Assembly (NCBI GenBank): GCA_021820825.1
Contig: JAKADD010000210.1
Span: 1 to 5,348 of the forward strand
DNA length: 5,348 nt
Direction: 5' to 3'
From: Bacillota bacterium
GTDB taxonomy: Bacteria > Bacillota > Bacilli > Alicyclobacillales > SLC66
A program made the position numbers and the translations under genes. The first letter of the stretch is position 1; the number at the start of each line of letters is the position of its first letter. Shown one piece after another: positions 1 through 5,348 of this stretch. Below the pieces are notes generated by a model that saw only the letters and a list, made by a program, of their open reading frames with translations, ran no database searches and had not been told where the DNA came from.

Positions 1-19
1 ATACCCGCTTCGCGCCCAG

Positions 20-580
20 TCACTGTGGCAATTTTTTCTCCGCTTCGGCGTTGAGCCGGATATCTTCGCGACTCTGCCTGACAGCCTCCGCTTTTGCCCG
101 TAAAGGCTCAATCTCATCCGCCGTTGCAAATTCCCGCCAAACCGCTTCCGTGGCATTCTCCCAGAGTTCTGGCCGCAAGTTGCGGATGAACCGCTTCAGA
201 AGATGATGTTCATCCTTTGACAGCGCGGCCAGGTCGATCTTTCCCTTGACCGCTGAATCCATTGTGTTCACTTGGTCAGCCAAACTTTTGAAGCCCACGC
301 CTGCTGCGCTGTCGATATAAAATTCACTCGCAGCCAGCCCGTTTACCCCCTGCCCGGCCACTGCGCGTCTCAGTGTCAGCCAGATGACAACATACCGTTT
401 GGGATCTGGCACCTCATCGCGGTCAGTCACGAAACGGATGTTTTTCTCCACTCGCGCTTTTCCGTGGATGGCGCCGTTATCAAGCGTAAGATCGCCGTCT
501 TCAATGATTAACGCAGACAGATTCTGCAATCCGTCCGATGCGTTGTGTCTGTTCGCGCCGGTGAGACTCAACTGTTCCAT
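20..580 (-). CDS. ywhD: YwhD-family protein of unknown function
   Basis: A 186-residue soluble protein with no signal peptide or membrane segment. The core at about residues 34-70 (LDNGAIHGKARVEKNIRF, then a D-x-x-EVP-x-x-KRYVV-W stretch) and the later GFKSLADQVNTMDSAVKGKI segment (97-115) match my memory of the YwhD family of Bacilli, whose biochemical role is not established. The C-terminal 40 residues (147-184) are strongly charged, rich in Ala, Glu and Arg, and probably form a long helix; this tail seems longer than in B. subtilis YwhD. The ATG at 580 is chosen because AAAGGGAG lies 6 bases upstream and a sigma-A-like promoter places the transcript start near 606. An in-frame GTG at 604 would sit almost on that transcript start with no ribosome binding site. 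The gene diverges from the SpoIID-like operon. Family call by recognition only, not by search. Confidence 0.8.
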   Translation of the reverse strand: MEQLSLTGANRHNASDGLQNLSALIIEDGDLTLDNGAIHGKARVEKNIRFVTDRDEVPDPKRYVVIWLTLRRAVAGQGVNGLAASEFYIDSAAGVGFKSLADQVNTMDSAVKGKIDLAALSKDEHHLLKRFIRNLRPELWENATEAVWREFATADEIEPLRAKAEAVRQSREDIRLNAEAEKKLPQ

Positions 581-586
581 CGCGCT

Positions 587-594
587 CTCCCTTT
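587..594 (-). promoter_or_regulatory. Ribosome binding site fixing the ywhD start
   Basis: Read on the minus strand this is AAAGGGAG, six bases before the ATG at 580-578. It lies inside the reading frame that would begin at the upstream GTG (604), so it argues for the shorter protein. Confidence 0.7.
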
Positions 595-612
595 CACTCG
601 TCACATGTTCCC

Positions 613-640
613 ATTGTACTAAGAAACCGCGATTTCACAA
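613..640 (-). promoter_or_regulatory. Sigma-A-like promoter for ywhD
   Basis: On the minus strand a -35 box TTGTGA (640-635, 4 of 6 to TTGACA) is followed by a 16-base spacer and a -10 box TACAAT (618-613, 5 of 6 to TATAAT). The predicted transcript start near 606 leaves a leader of about 25 bases with the ribosome binding site in it. The promoter is inferred from consensus matching alone. Confidence 0.55.
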
Positions 641-739
641 GTCGGAGACTGCATGAATTTTTCGCGGACTGGGAATGATACCGATTACTGACTGCTGGCG
701 GTTCTCCGATAGCCGCGCAGCGCCGAATATTCCGACTCT

Positions 740-747
740 GGGAGGTG
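740..747 (+). promoter_or_regulatory. Ribosome binding site deciding the SpoIID-like start
   Basis: GGGAGGTG is nearly perfectly complementary to the 16S rRNA tail and stands 4 bases from GGAGG to the ATG at 750. An in-frame ATG at 675 has nothing comparable, and starting there would bury the signal peptide behind 25 polar residues. Confidence 0.7.
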
Positions 748-749
748 TC

Positions 750-1406
750 ATGGATTTGCCCTCAAGACTGCCAACAATGGTCGCCGTCTGCATCCTGCTC
801 TCCCTGAGTTCCTGGATCGAAGTTTCGGGAAACGCCAGTGCGCAGGTAAACACCATCGGAACAACAGGGTTCCCCAGTTCCATCCGCGTCGCCATCCGGG
901 AAAATAACGCTTCCGGTGAATCTGATCCGCGCGGGCGCATTATTTACGTCGCCAATGTGAACTTTGATCAATACTGTCGTGATGTGTTGCCCAACGAATG
1001 GTTCCCCAGTTGGCCTGTTGCGTCTTTGGAGGCTGGGGCGATCGCTGTCAAGATGTTCGCCTGGTATCATCACCTTCATCCAGTCACCGTGGACAACTTT
1101 ACGTTTGATGTGGACAATACGGTCAATTTTCAGACATACCGCGCACAGTCCGATCAACCGGGCACCGATCAGGCGTATTACACGACCCGCAATCTGGCGT
1201 ACGTAAAACCGAACAAAGAGATTTTCGAACTCAACTATCGGGCCGGTTACGAGAACAGTCCAAACTGGCAATACCGCAATGCCCAGAAAATGTCCCAGTG
1301 GGGCTCAGAGTACCTGGCCTTGCAGGGGCGCACTCCGCTCCAGATCCTTGAATTCTACTACACTGGGCGTATGTTGCTTACAATTCCCGGTGTGGGAAAG
1401 GGATGA
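750..1406 (+). CDS. Exported SpoIID/LytB-like domain protein
   Basis: A 218-residue protein. Residues 1-31 look like a signal peptide (hydrophobic core MVAVCILLSLSS, likely cleavage after NASA). The remainder carries hallmarks of the SpoIID/LytB fold. Residues 66-107 show the pattern YVANVNFDQYCRDVLPNEWF...LEAGAIAVKMFAWY, which corresponds to the SpoIID segment around its catalytic glutamate (here Glu83 in PNEW). Residues 181-206 (MSQWG then LQGRTPLQILEFYYTG) match the family's C-terminal signature. SpoIID of B. subtilis is a lytic transglycosylase acting on peptidoglycan during engulfment, so a cell-wall role outside the membrane is likely. Differences from canonical SpoIID: the usual GHGVG before MSQWG reads RNAQK, and the STSGGxT-like stretch is replaced by YRAGYENSPNW, so activity is uncertain. 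It is short compared with full SpoIID. The next gene starts 7 bases after its stop, so the two are probably cotranscribed. Confidence 0.82.
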   Translation: MDLPSRLPTMVAVCILLSLSSWIEVSGNASAQVNTIGTTGFPSSIRVAIRENNASGESDPRGRIIYVANVNFDQYCRDVLPNEWFPSWPVASLEAGAIAVKMFAWYHHLHPVTVDNFTFDVDNTVNFQTYRAQSDQPGTDQAYYTTRNLAYVKPNKEIFELNYRAGYENSPNWQYRNAQKMSQWGSEYLALQGRTPLQILEFYYTGRMLLTIPGVGKG

Positions 1407-1413
1407 GAGACAG

Positions 1414-2067
1414 ATGCCGTCAGTCCATCAATTGACCGCACAGCGTTTCAGCGCCATCGCAGGCGCATTCCTGTTCCTGACGCTCTGGTCGGTGAATGCG
1501 GAGGCTGTCACGGATCCGCTTTGCGCTGCGCAAGCGCAACTGATTCAGACCCTGAAGGCGGCAGTCGCACAGCAGCCAGACAACGCGTCATTGCCAGCAC
1601 AGGCAACTGGCGCGAACAGCAGCTATGACCCCGGCGTGATCGGCAAAGGCTATGGGAAGCTGCGCGTCAAAGTGATCGACGGGAGAACTCAAAAACCGCT
1701 TGAAGGCGCAGAAGTCGTAGTCATGGAAACGGAGAAGAGGTATCGCACCGACTCCAATGGCCTGACTCCCTGGATTCAGGCTCCCGTGATTCGCAATGCG
1801 CGGTTTCGCTTCCTGGTGAACGAATTGCACGGGCAGTTAAATCTTATATCCTATAAAAATGGCTACCGCGATTCAGTCCATATGGGTGTCCGGCTGAACG
1901 AGGGGGCGATCACGAAAACGACAGTCTGGCAGTATCAGATCGTCGGCGGGGATACGCGCGTGGAACCGCTTCTGTACATAGAACCTTACCATCGCCTATG
2001 GCTGATTCAACTGACGGACCGTTTCCGCAGACCATCACAGACCGGTGAAGGATATGAACGGCCCTGA
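1414..2067 (+). CDS. Exported protein with carboxypeptidase-regulatory-like domain
   Basis: A 217-residue protein starting at ATG 1414, seven bases after the preceding stop; a longer frame to 1279 exists but would overlap the SpoIID-like gene. Residues 1-31 form a likely signal peptide (hydrophobic core FSAIAGAFLFLTLW, probable cleavage after AEA). A short Ala/Gln-rich region follows to about residue 65, then a beta-sandwich domain at about 79-176. That domain has the recognisable order GKLRVKVIDGRTQKPLEGAEVVV, a turn with TDSNGLTPW, and a later NLISYKNGYRDSVHMGVRLNEGA, as in carboxypeptidase-regulatory-like or Cna-B-like domains, which are generally structural or binding modules rather than enzymes. 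The last 40 residues (GDTRVEPLLYIEP onward) are not recognised. It may serve as a wall-binding or partner protein of the SpoIID-like product; that is inference from operon position. The ribosome binding site (AAAGGGA at 1397-1403) is rather distant. Confidence 0.72.
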   Translation: MPSVHQLTAQRFSAIAGAFLFLTLWSVNAEAVTDPLCAAQAQLIQTLKAAVAQQPDNASLPAQATGANSSYDPGVIGKGYGKLRVKVIDGRTQKPLEGAEVVVMETEKRYRTDSNGLTPWIQAPVIRNARFRFLVNELHGQLNLISYKNGYRDSVHMGVRLNEGAITKTTVWQYQIVGGDTRVEPLLYIEPYHRLWLIQLTDRFRRPSQTGEGYERP

Positions 2068-2108
2068 CCCCGTCCGGAACTCCCTGCGGGCGCTTCCCTT
2101 CTGCGGTC

Positions 2109-2141
2109 ACCGCCTTCCGGTATCGGAAAGCGGTCTTTTTT
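2109..2141 (+). terminator. Intrinsic terminator of the SpoIID-like operon
   Basis: The stem runs 2109-2119 against 2124-2134 (ACCGCcTTCCG / CGGAAaGCGGT, one C-A mismatch) with a GTAT loop, followed by C and six T residues (2136-2141). It lies 41 bases after the stop at 2067 and separates the two-gene operon from the lipoprotein gene. Confidence 0.9.
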
Positions 2142-2174
2142 GATAGTATAGAAATCAACGTATCCAGTTCTGAC

Positions 2175-2181
2175 AAGGGGG
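2175..2181 (+). promoter_or_regulatory. Ribosome binding site supporting a GTG start
   Basis: AAGGGGG stands 7 bases before the GTG at 2189. This supports the non-ATG start of the lipoprotein, whose signal peptide begins at that codon. Confidence 0.65.
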
Positions 2182-2188
2182 CCGCAAG

Positions 2189-3811
2189 GTGGAAAAGGCG
2201 CAAACACTCCGATTTCTCACCTATCTCGCGGCCTCTGCGGGAACTGTAATTGCGCTCGCCGGGTGCGGCAGCCTCGCCTCCGCGTCCCCGCAGAAAACCG
2301 CAACCGCTCACCCGCATGCAATCAAACGACAGACAGTCAGGCCGGAGTTCCATTCACAATCGCTGCCATTTATCTTGCGGGGATACCACAGAACGCCCGG
2401 TGGCGCAAATGCGCCCATCAACCTGCAAAAAGCGTTTTCGACGACAGCCGGCTCACTCGCTGTAGGCGGTATGCGTTATACAATCGCCCTTGCTGCCGGC
2501 GCCGTTCTCATGTATGCGCCAACACCCCACGGCATAGTTTGGACAGTCGCGCCTGGCAGTGCGCAGAGTGCCATGGGCGCGGGCGGACTCTACGGCAAAA
2601 TCTATCTGACTCCCTACGGCTCACTGTCACTCAGGGGCCGTTCTCTCCCGCTTCTTGAAACCGGACAGGTTATCTATCAGGCGCCGGTTTACCGAGTAGG
2701 CAAAAAACGCTATGCAGCGCGTCTGCAATTGTATCAGTTTGGAGAGGGTGCGCTGTTTTCCCAGACCCAGCCTCTGTCCTCGGCGCCGCAGGTGATCCGT
2801 TACATCGCGGCGCCCTTTGCGGCCGTGCCTGTCACCCTCTATTCCACAACCGTCAATTCAGGACCGCCCGCATTATTAGGTCCTTTTGGGAACGGCGTGC
2901 TTTATTCGACCTCCTTGCCGGGCAGAAACACCGCTATGCGCATGATCATTTACGACGATTTTTCGAACGGCCAAAAAGTTAAACTGATCCCCAGATACTC
3001 TCGATTCACGGCGTTCACCGAGAACGGAACGGCTTTTGTCATCGCAGGGCAGCAGACGTTTGCCATCGCACAAAACGGACGCCTCACAGTGAGCCGCACT
3101 CCAGTCAACCCTGGTCTACAGAACGCGCAACGGCTCCTGCAGAACGCGTCTTTGCCCTATCTGTATCTGCCTGCTCTCGACCGGACCCCAAACAACGGAC
3201 AGGCTGTTACAGGCACGCTGCAAACAACCGCCGCAGGGCAATACCGGATCACTCTGTACAACCAGGCGGACGCGCTCCTCTGCCAGGCCACAGTGACAGC
3301 ACAAAAAGAACAGAACCCGGTTTCTGCAAGTGTTTCTGAGTCAACACATCCAAACGGCCCTTTTGCATACGCTCTCACCAATCACGGGAGTCCGCCAGCC
3401 ATACCCGCTTTCTTTGGCAAGAAACCGGCTGGACACGCGTTTATCCTGCAATCCACCGAAGGACCGCTCATCCAGTGGATCCAGTCTGGCAAACAGCCTA
3501 GCGGACCCCAGCTTTGGTATGCCTCATTTTATTTGCAGTCCTGGCGCTATTCTATAGGACCATTCACCAGTTTATCCGACCACGCACAGACAGGGATGCT
3601 CTCGCAATTTATACAGCTCATGATCCACACAGGTCCGCCCAGTTCTGGCGGCGGCCAAGTTAATGTACAGTTGCAGCGTGCTGGCGCAACGTACACCTAC
3701 AGCGCCAGTGAAGTGTCATTCTTCCCTGCCTCCAGAATCCACGTCAGCCTGTCGTCCCCAGGACTCCGCAGTCTGCGGCAGATATCCGGATTTACGCTGC
3801 TGGCACCCTGA
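2189..3811 (+). CDS. Large lipoprotein of unknown function
   Basis: A 540-residue protein with a GTG start. The N terminus is a lipoprotein signal: a weakly charged start (MEKAQTLR), a hydrophobic stretch and the lipobox LAGC with Cys26 as the predicted lipidated residue, so the mature protein should be anchored on the outer face of the membrane. I do not recognise the rest. It is rich in Gly, Ser, Thr, Pro, Gln and aromatic residues, contains only one further cysteine (Cys365) and has the alternating pattern of an all-beta protein. Repeated short strands end in turns such as APGSAQ, LTPYGS, TENGT, IAQNGRLT and TTAAGQYR, which may suggest a propeller or stacked beta-sandwiches; no catalytic motif is visible. 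A weak promoter could lie in 2140-2166 but matches consensus poorly. The preceding terminator suggests a separate transcript. It converges on nfo, with 31 bases between the stops. Confidence 0.85.
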   Translation: MEKAQTLRFLTYLAASAGTVIALAGCGSLASASPQKTATAHPHAIKRQTVRPEFHSQSLPFILRGYHRTPGGANAPINLQKAFSTTAGSLAVGGMRYTIALAAGAVLMYAPTPHGIVWTVAPGSAQSAMGAGGLYGKIYLTPYGSLSLRGRSLPLLETGQVIYQAPVYRVGKKRYAARLQLYQFGEGALFSQTQPLSSAPQVIRYIAAPFAAVPVTLYSTTVNSGPPALLGPFGNGVLYSTSLPGRNTAMRMIIYDDFSNGQKVKLIPRYSRFTAFTENGTAFVIAGQQTFAIAQNGRLTVSRTPVNPGLQNAQRLLQNASLPYLYLPALDRTPNNGQAVTGTLQTTAAGQYRITLYNQADALLCQATVTAQKEQNPVSASVSESTHPNGPFAYALTNHGSPPAIPAFFGKKPAGHAFILQSTEGPLIQWIQSGKQPSGPQLWYASFYLQSWRYSIGPFTSLSDHAQTGMLSQFIQLMIHTGPPSSGGGQVNVQLQRAGATYTYSASEVSFFPASRIHVSLSSPGLRSLRQISGFTLLAP

Positions 3812-3842
3812 AATCACCTGCGCAGTTTGCGCGAAAATCGCT

Positions 3843-4685
3843 TCAGTCGCTTTCCGGCAGCGTATCCGTTTCTCCCCGCAAGAGCGCAATTTCGTGTTTA
3901 TAGTGGCCCCCCGGCGTTTCGAGAATCAGCGGAATGCCCTCCAGAGCCTCATGCCTCACGATTCGCCTGATGGCGTCCAGCCCAAGAGAACCGCGGCCAA
4001 TATTGGCATGACGATCTTTACGGGATCCGAAAGGCGTTTTTGAATCGTTGATATGGGCGACCTTCAGAAGTTCCAGTCCAATCACATCGTCAAACTGTCG
4101 CAAAAATCCCTCAAAGTCGTTGACAATATCGTAACCCGCACTGTAGTTGTGGCAGGTGTCGATACACACCGCTAACTTGTTTCGATATTTGACCAATGAC
4201 ATGATTTCCGCAATTTCCTCGAACCGGTTGCCGATTTTCGAACCATCGCCAGCCATTGTCTCCAGACAGACGAAGAGTTGCTCCTGCCCATGGAGGATCG
4301 CGTTCAATCCTTCGGCAATCCTCTTGACGCCAGTCTGTACACCCGTTCCAACGTGGCTGCCAGGATGCATGACAATGTACCTAAAACCAAGGTATTCGAC
4401 GCGTTTTATCTCCTCTGCAAGCAAATTCACACCGTACTCAAAGGTGTCATCCTTCTGGCTGGCCAGATTCACCAGATACGATAGGTGAACGACGGGGTCC
4501 GTCAATCCATGTTCACTCATGCTGCGCTGCGCTTCATCGCGGTTGAACTGCTCAATGGGTCGGGCGGGTCCGCCGCGGTTGCTGCGCGTGTAGACCATAT
4601 AAGTATCCGCCGCATAGGAGATCGATTCTTCCACCGCTCGCAAGAGCCCTGTTTTGGCCACGGAAACATTGGCGCCGAGTTTCAC
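3843..4685 (-). CDS. nfo: Deoxyribonuclease IV (endonuclease IV), AP endonuclease
   Basis: A 280-residue cytoplasmic DNA-repair enzyme that cleaves the phosphodiester 5' of abasic sites and acts on blocked 3' ends in base-excision repair. It is a TIM barrel with a trinuclear zinc site. All nine ligands of the family are visible in order: His67 (VHLSY), His107 (MHPGSH), Glu142 (LETMAG), Asp176 and His179 (IDTCHNYSAGYD), His211 (HINDSK), Asp224 and His226 (DRHANIG) and Glu256 (LETPG). The length is typical. The start is GTG at 4685, giving the family-typical MKLGANVS; an in-frame TGA lies three codons upstream, so no longer form is possible. A ribosome binding site is present as GGTGAT or the more distant GGAAGGGA. 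It lies downstream of glnA but beyond glnA's apparent terminator, so it probably has its own promoter, which I could not locate with confidence. In B. subtilis the equivalent gene is named yqfS/nfo. Confidence 0.97.
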   Translation of the reverse strand: MKLGANVSVAKTGLLRAVEESISYAADTYMVYTRSNRGGPARPIEQFNRDEAQRSMSEHGLTDPVVHLSYLVNLASQKDDTFEYGVNLLAEEIKRVEYLGFRYIVMHPGSHVGTGVQTGVKRIAEGLNAILHGQEQLFVCLETMAGDGSKIGNRFEEIAEIMSLVKYRNKLAVCIDTCHNYSAGYDIVNDFEGFLRQFDDVIGLELLKVAHINDSKTPFGSRKDRHANIGRGSLGLDAIRRIVRHEALEGIPLILETPGGHYKHEIALLRGETDTLPESD

Positions 4686-4739
4686 GAAACATCACCATTC
4701 CCTTCCTGCTGTCATCCAGTCTACCACAATCGTACATGC

Positions 4740-4780
4740 AAAATAAGGGCGCCACCCTCAGCAAATGAGGCGGCGCCCTT
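4740..4780 (-). terminator. Probable intrinsic terminator of glnA
   Basis: On the minus strand the arms AAGGGCGCC (4780-4772) and GGCGCCCTT (4753-4745) pair perfectly. An inner TGAGG/CCTCA-type helix (4766-4770 with 4756-4760) closes a 5-base loop. The 3' arm runs into TTATTTT (to 4740). No T-run follows on the plus strand, so it acts leftward. It stands about 175 bases after the glnA stop, with the inverted-repeat element in between. Confidence 0.8.
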
Positions 4781-4818
4781 CACAACAGTGTTCAGTTTTC
4801 GTAGCGCTCCGGTCCTCT

Positions 4819-4844
4819 TCACTGCTCCCCTAGGGGAGCAGTGA
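4819..4844. repeat. Perfect 26-bp palindrome
   Basis: TCACTGCTCCCCT followed by its exact reverse complement, centred between 4831 and 4832 on CCTAGG. The right half is the start of the left arm of the 128-base inverted-repeat element. The left half is an additional copy of the same sequence in the orientation of the element's right arm (4943-4957), making TCACTGCTCCCCTAG a 15-bp direct repeat at 4819 and 4943. Confidence 0.9.
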
Positions 4845-4957
4845 TAATCCGAATTAGGGCAGGCGCACAGCGGTATATATAGCGTCTGAATAAGGCCTCA
4901 GACGCTATATATGGAATCACTGCGCCTGCATCGCGGACTTTATCACTGCTCCCCTAG
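4830..4957. mobile_element. Nested inverted-repeat element, MITE-like
   Basis: The outer arms are 18-bp perfect inverted repeats (4830-4847 and 4940-4957, CTAGGGGAGCAGTGATAA). Inside are a 4-bp pairing (4848-4851 with 4934-4937), a 9-bp perfect pair (4859-4867 with 4921-4929, GCAGGCGCA) and a 15-bp perfect pair (4875-4889 with 4898-4912, ATATATAGCGTCTGA) around an 8-base loop. There is no open reading frame of note. Each end is CTAG; if TA is the duplicated target, the element itself is 4833-4954 (122 bases) and its ends are GGGGAGCAGTGATAA. IS630-type transposons are known to insert at TA, often within CTAG, so a non-autonomous relative is plausible. The structure is seen directly; mobility is inferred. 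Alternatively it is a resident structured 3' untranslated region of glnA. Confidence 0.65.
4875..4912. repeat. Central 15-bp perfect inverted repeat
   Basis: ATATATAGCGTCTGA (4875-4889) and its exact complement (4898-4912) enclose the 8-base loop ATAAGGCC. This is the apex of the 128-base nested structure. No T-run adjoins either side, so it is not a typical intrinsic terminator. Confidence 0.9.
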
Positions 4958-5348
4958 ATGTCAAAGTACATCTGAAACTCGTAGGGATGGGGTCGCACGG
5001 CCAGTTGCCGCACTTCCGTTGTATTTTTGAAGGAAATCCAGGCCTCAATGAAATCCTTGTCGAACACGCCGCCTTCCAGCAGGAACTCGTGATCTTCCTG
5101 AAGCGCGGCAAGCACTTCTTCCAGCGATCCGGGCACACTGCGAATGTCCAATTTCTCCTCGTCGGACAACTCATAGATGTTCTTGTCAACAGGACCATAC
5201 CCGTGCTGCGTTGGATCAATGCCCTTGCGAATCCCGTCCAGACCGGCAAGCAGCATCGCCGCAAACGCCAGATAAGGATTCGCCGTTCCATCCGGCGTAC
5301 GGAATTCCATGCGCGCCGATTTTGGCGACACAGCCGCAATCGGAACAC
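4954..5348 (-). CDS. glnA: Glutamine synthetase type I, C-terminal part
   Basis: The C-terminal 130 codons of glutamate-ammonia ligase, which makes glutamine from glutamate, ammonia and ATP as a cytoplasmic dodecamer; the gene continues past the right edge. The segment RMEFRTPDGTANPYLAFAAM matches the active-site strand of type I enzymes, including the Glu and Arg that correspond to Glu357 (metal ligand) and Arg359 (substrate) of the enterobacterial enzyme. GPVDKNIYELSDEE aligns with the enterobacterial loop whose tyrosine is adenylylated, here with four extra residues before it. The end, GSLEEVLAAL, EFLLEGGVFDKDFIEAW and RPHPYEFQMYFDI, resembles the E. coli enzyme (beta subtype) more than the B. 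subtilis GlnA I remember. The TAG stop (4956-4954) lies inside the outer arm of the inverted-repeat element, but the protein ends where the family normally ends. No promoter is in the window. Confidence 0.95.
   Translation of the reverse strand, partial: VPIAAVSPKSARMEFRTPDGTANPYLAFAAMLLAGLDGIRKGIDPTQHGYGPVDKNIYELSDEEKLDIRSVPGSLEEVLAALQEDHEFLLEGGVFDKDFIEAWISFKNTTEVRQLAVRPHPYEFQMYFDI

Noticed and set aside
654..682. Possible sporulation-type promoter for the SpoIID-like operon (TGAATT, then GATACC about 18 bases later)
   Set aside because: The -35-like box resembles sigma-F/G sites, but the -10 region matches poorly. No promoter in 640-740 is convincing.
762..1271. Minus-strand open frame of 169 codons opposite the SpoIID-like gene
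   Set aside because: The plus strand has a family-level match, a signal peptide and a ribosome binding site, while the minus frame shows no recognisable domain. It is an antisense shadow.
1840..1860. AT-rich patch resembling a -10 element inside the beta-sandwich gene
   Set aside because: It encodes the conserved-looking LISYKNGY segment, and no suitable -35 box or downstream gene start accompanies it.
2140..2166. Possible promoter for the lipoprotein gene (TTGATA, then TATCCA)
   Set aside because: The spacer is 15 bases, the -10 box matches at 3 of 6 positions, and the -35 box overlaps the terminator T-run.
1910..2353. Minus-strand open frame of 147 codons spanning the end of the beta-sandwich gene and the start of the lipoprotein gene
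   Set aside because: It runs across the intrinsic terminator and the lipoprotein's ribosome binding site, has low-complexity Arg/Gly-rich content and no family resemblance.
3401..3410. Ten-base repeat of the first ten bases of the window (ATACCCGCTT)
   Set aside because: Too short, inside a coding region, with no flanking similarity; probably chance.
3820..3832. Small hairpin GCGCA-GTT-TGCGC between the convergent lipoprotein and nfo genes
   Set aside because: Only 5 bp and no T-run on either strand after the stem, so it is not supported as a terminator.
4147..4488. Plus-strand open frame opposite nfo
   Set aside because: Antisense to a gene with all nine endonuclease IV metal ligands; the translation has no recognisable domain.
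4917..5348. Second minus-strand frame covering the glnA region (143 codons)
   Set aside because: A shifted frame rich in Arg, Cys and Trp; the other minus frame gives clear glutamine synthetase sequence.

Overview
The window looks like a chromosomal segment of a Gram-positive, endospore-forming bacterium of the Bacilli with a moderately high G+C content. This rests on a YwhD-family protein, a SpoIID-like exported protein, a lipoprotein with a classical lipobox, strong AGGAGG-type ribosome binding sites and intrinsic terminators. An Alicyclobacillus-like lineage would fit, but that is a guess from gene content and base composition, not a demonstration.

Layout from left to right. A YwhD-family gene (20-580, minus) has its own sigma-A-like promoter (613-640). 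Diverging from it is a tight two-gene operon (750-1406 and 1414-2067, plus). It encodes an exported SpoIID/LytB-like domain protein and an exported protein with a carboxypeptidase-regulatory-like beta-sandwich domain, and it ends at a textbook intrinsic terminator (2109-2141). A separate gene (2189-3811, plus) encodes a large lipoprotein of unknown function. Convergent with it is a complete endonuclease IV gene, nfo (3843-4685, minus), with all nine metal ligands. The right edge carries the C-terminal 130 codons of a type I glutamine synthetase, glnA (4954 to beyond 5348, minus).

The three plus-strand proteins are all predicted to act outside the membrane, so the middle of the window is an envelope-directed block. 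Whether the lipoprotein belongs functionally with the SpoIID-like pair is not shown. Nfo (abasic-site repair) and GlnA (nitrogen assimilation) are housekeeping genes with no obvious link to that block.

The most unusual structure is non-coding. A 128-base nested inverted repeat (4830-4957) starts exactly at the glnA stop codon and separates it from its apparent terminator (4740-4780). It has 18-bp perfect outer arms, inner 9-bp and 15-bp perfect arms, and CTAG at each end. This resembles a miniature inverted-repeat element inserted at a TA/CTAG target. Its outer arm is repeated once more, head to head, as a perfect 26-bp palindrome at the left end. No stretch longer than 300 bases lacks a gene; the largest gap (4686-4953) holds the terminator and this element. 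I found no tRNA, rRNA, CRISPR array or transposase gene.
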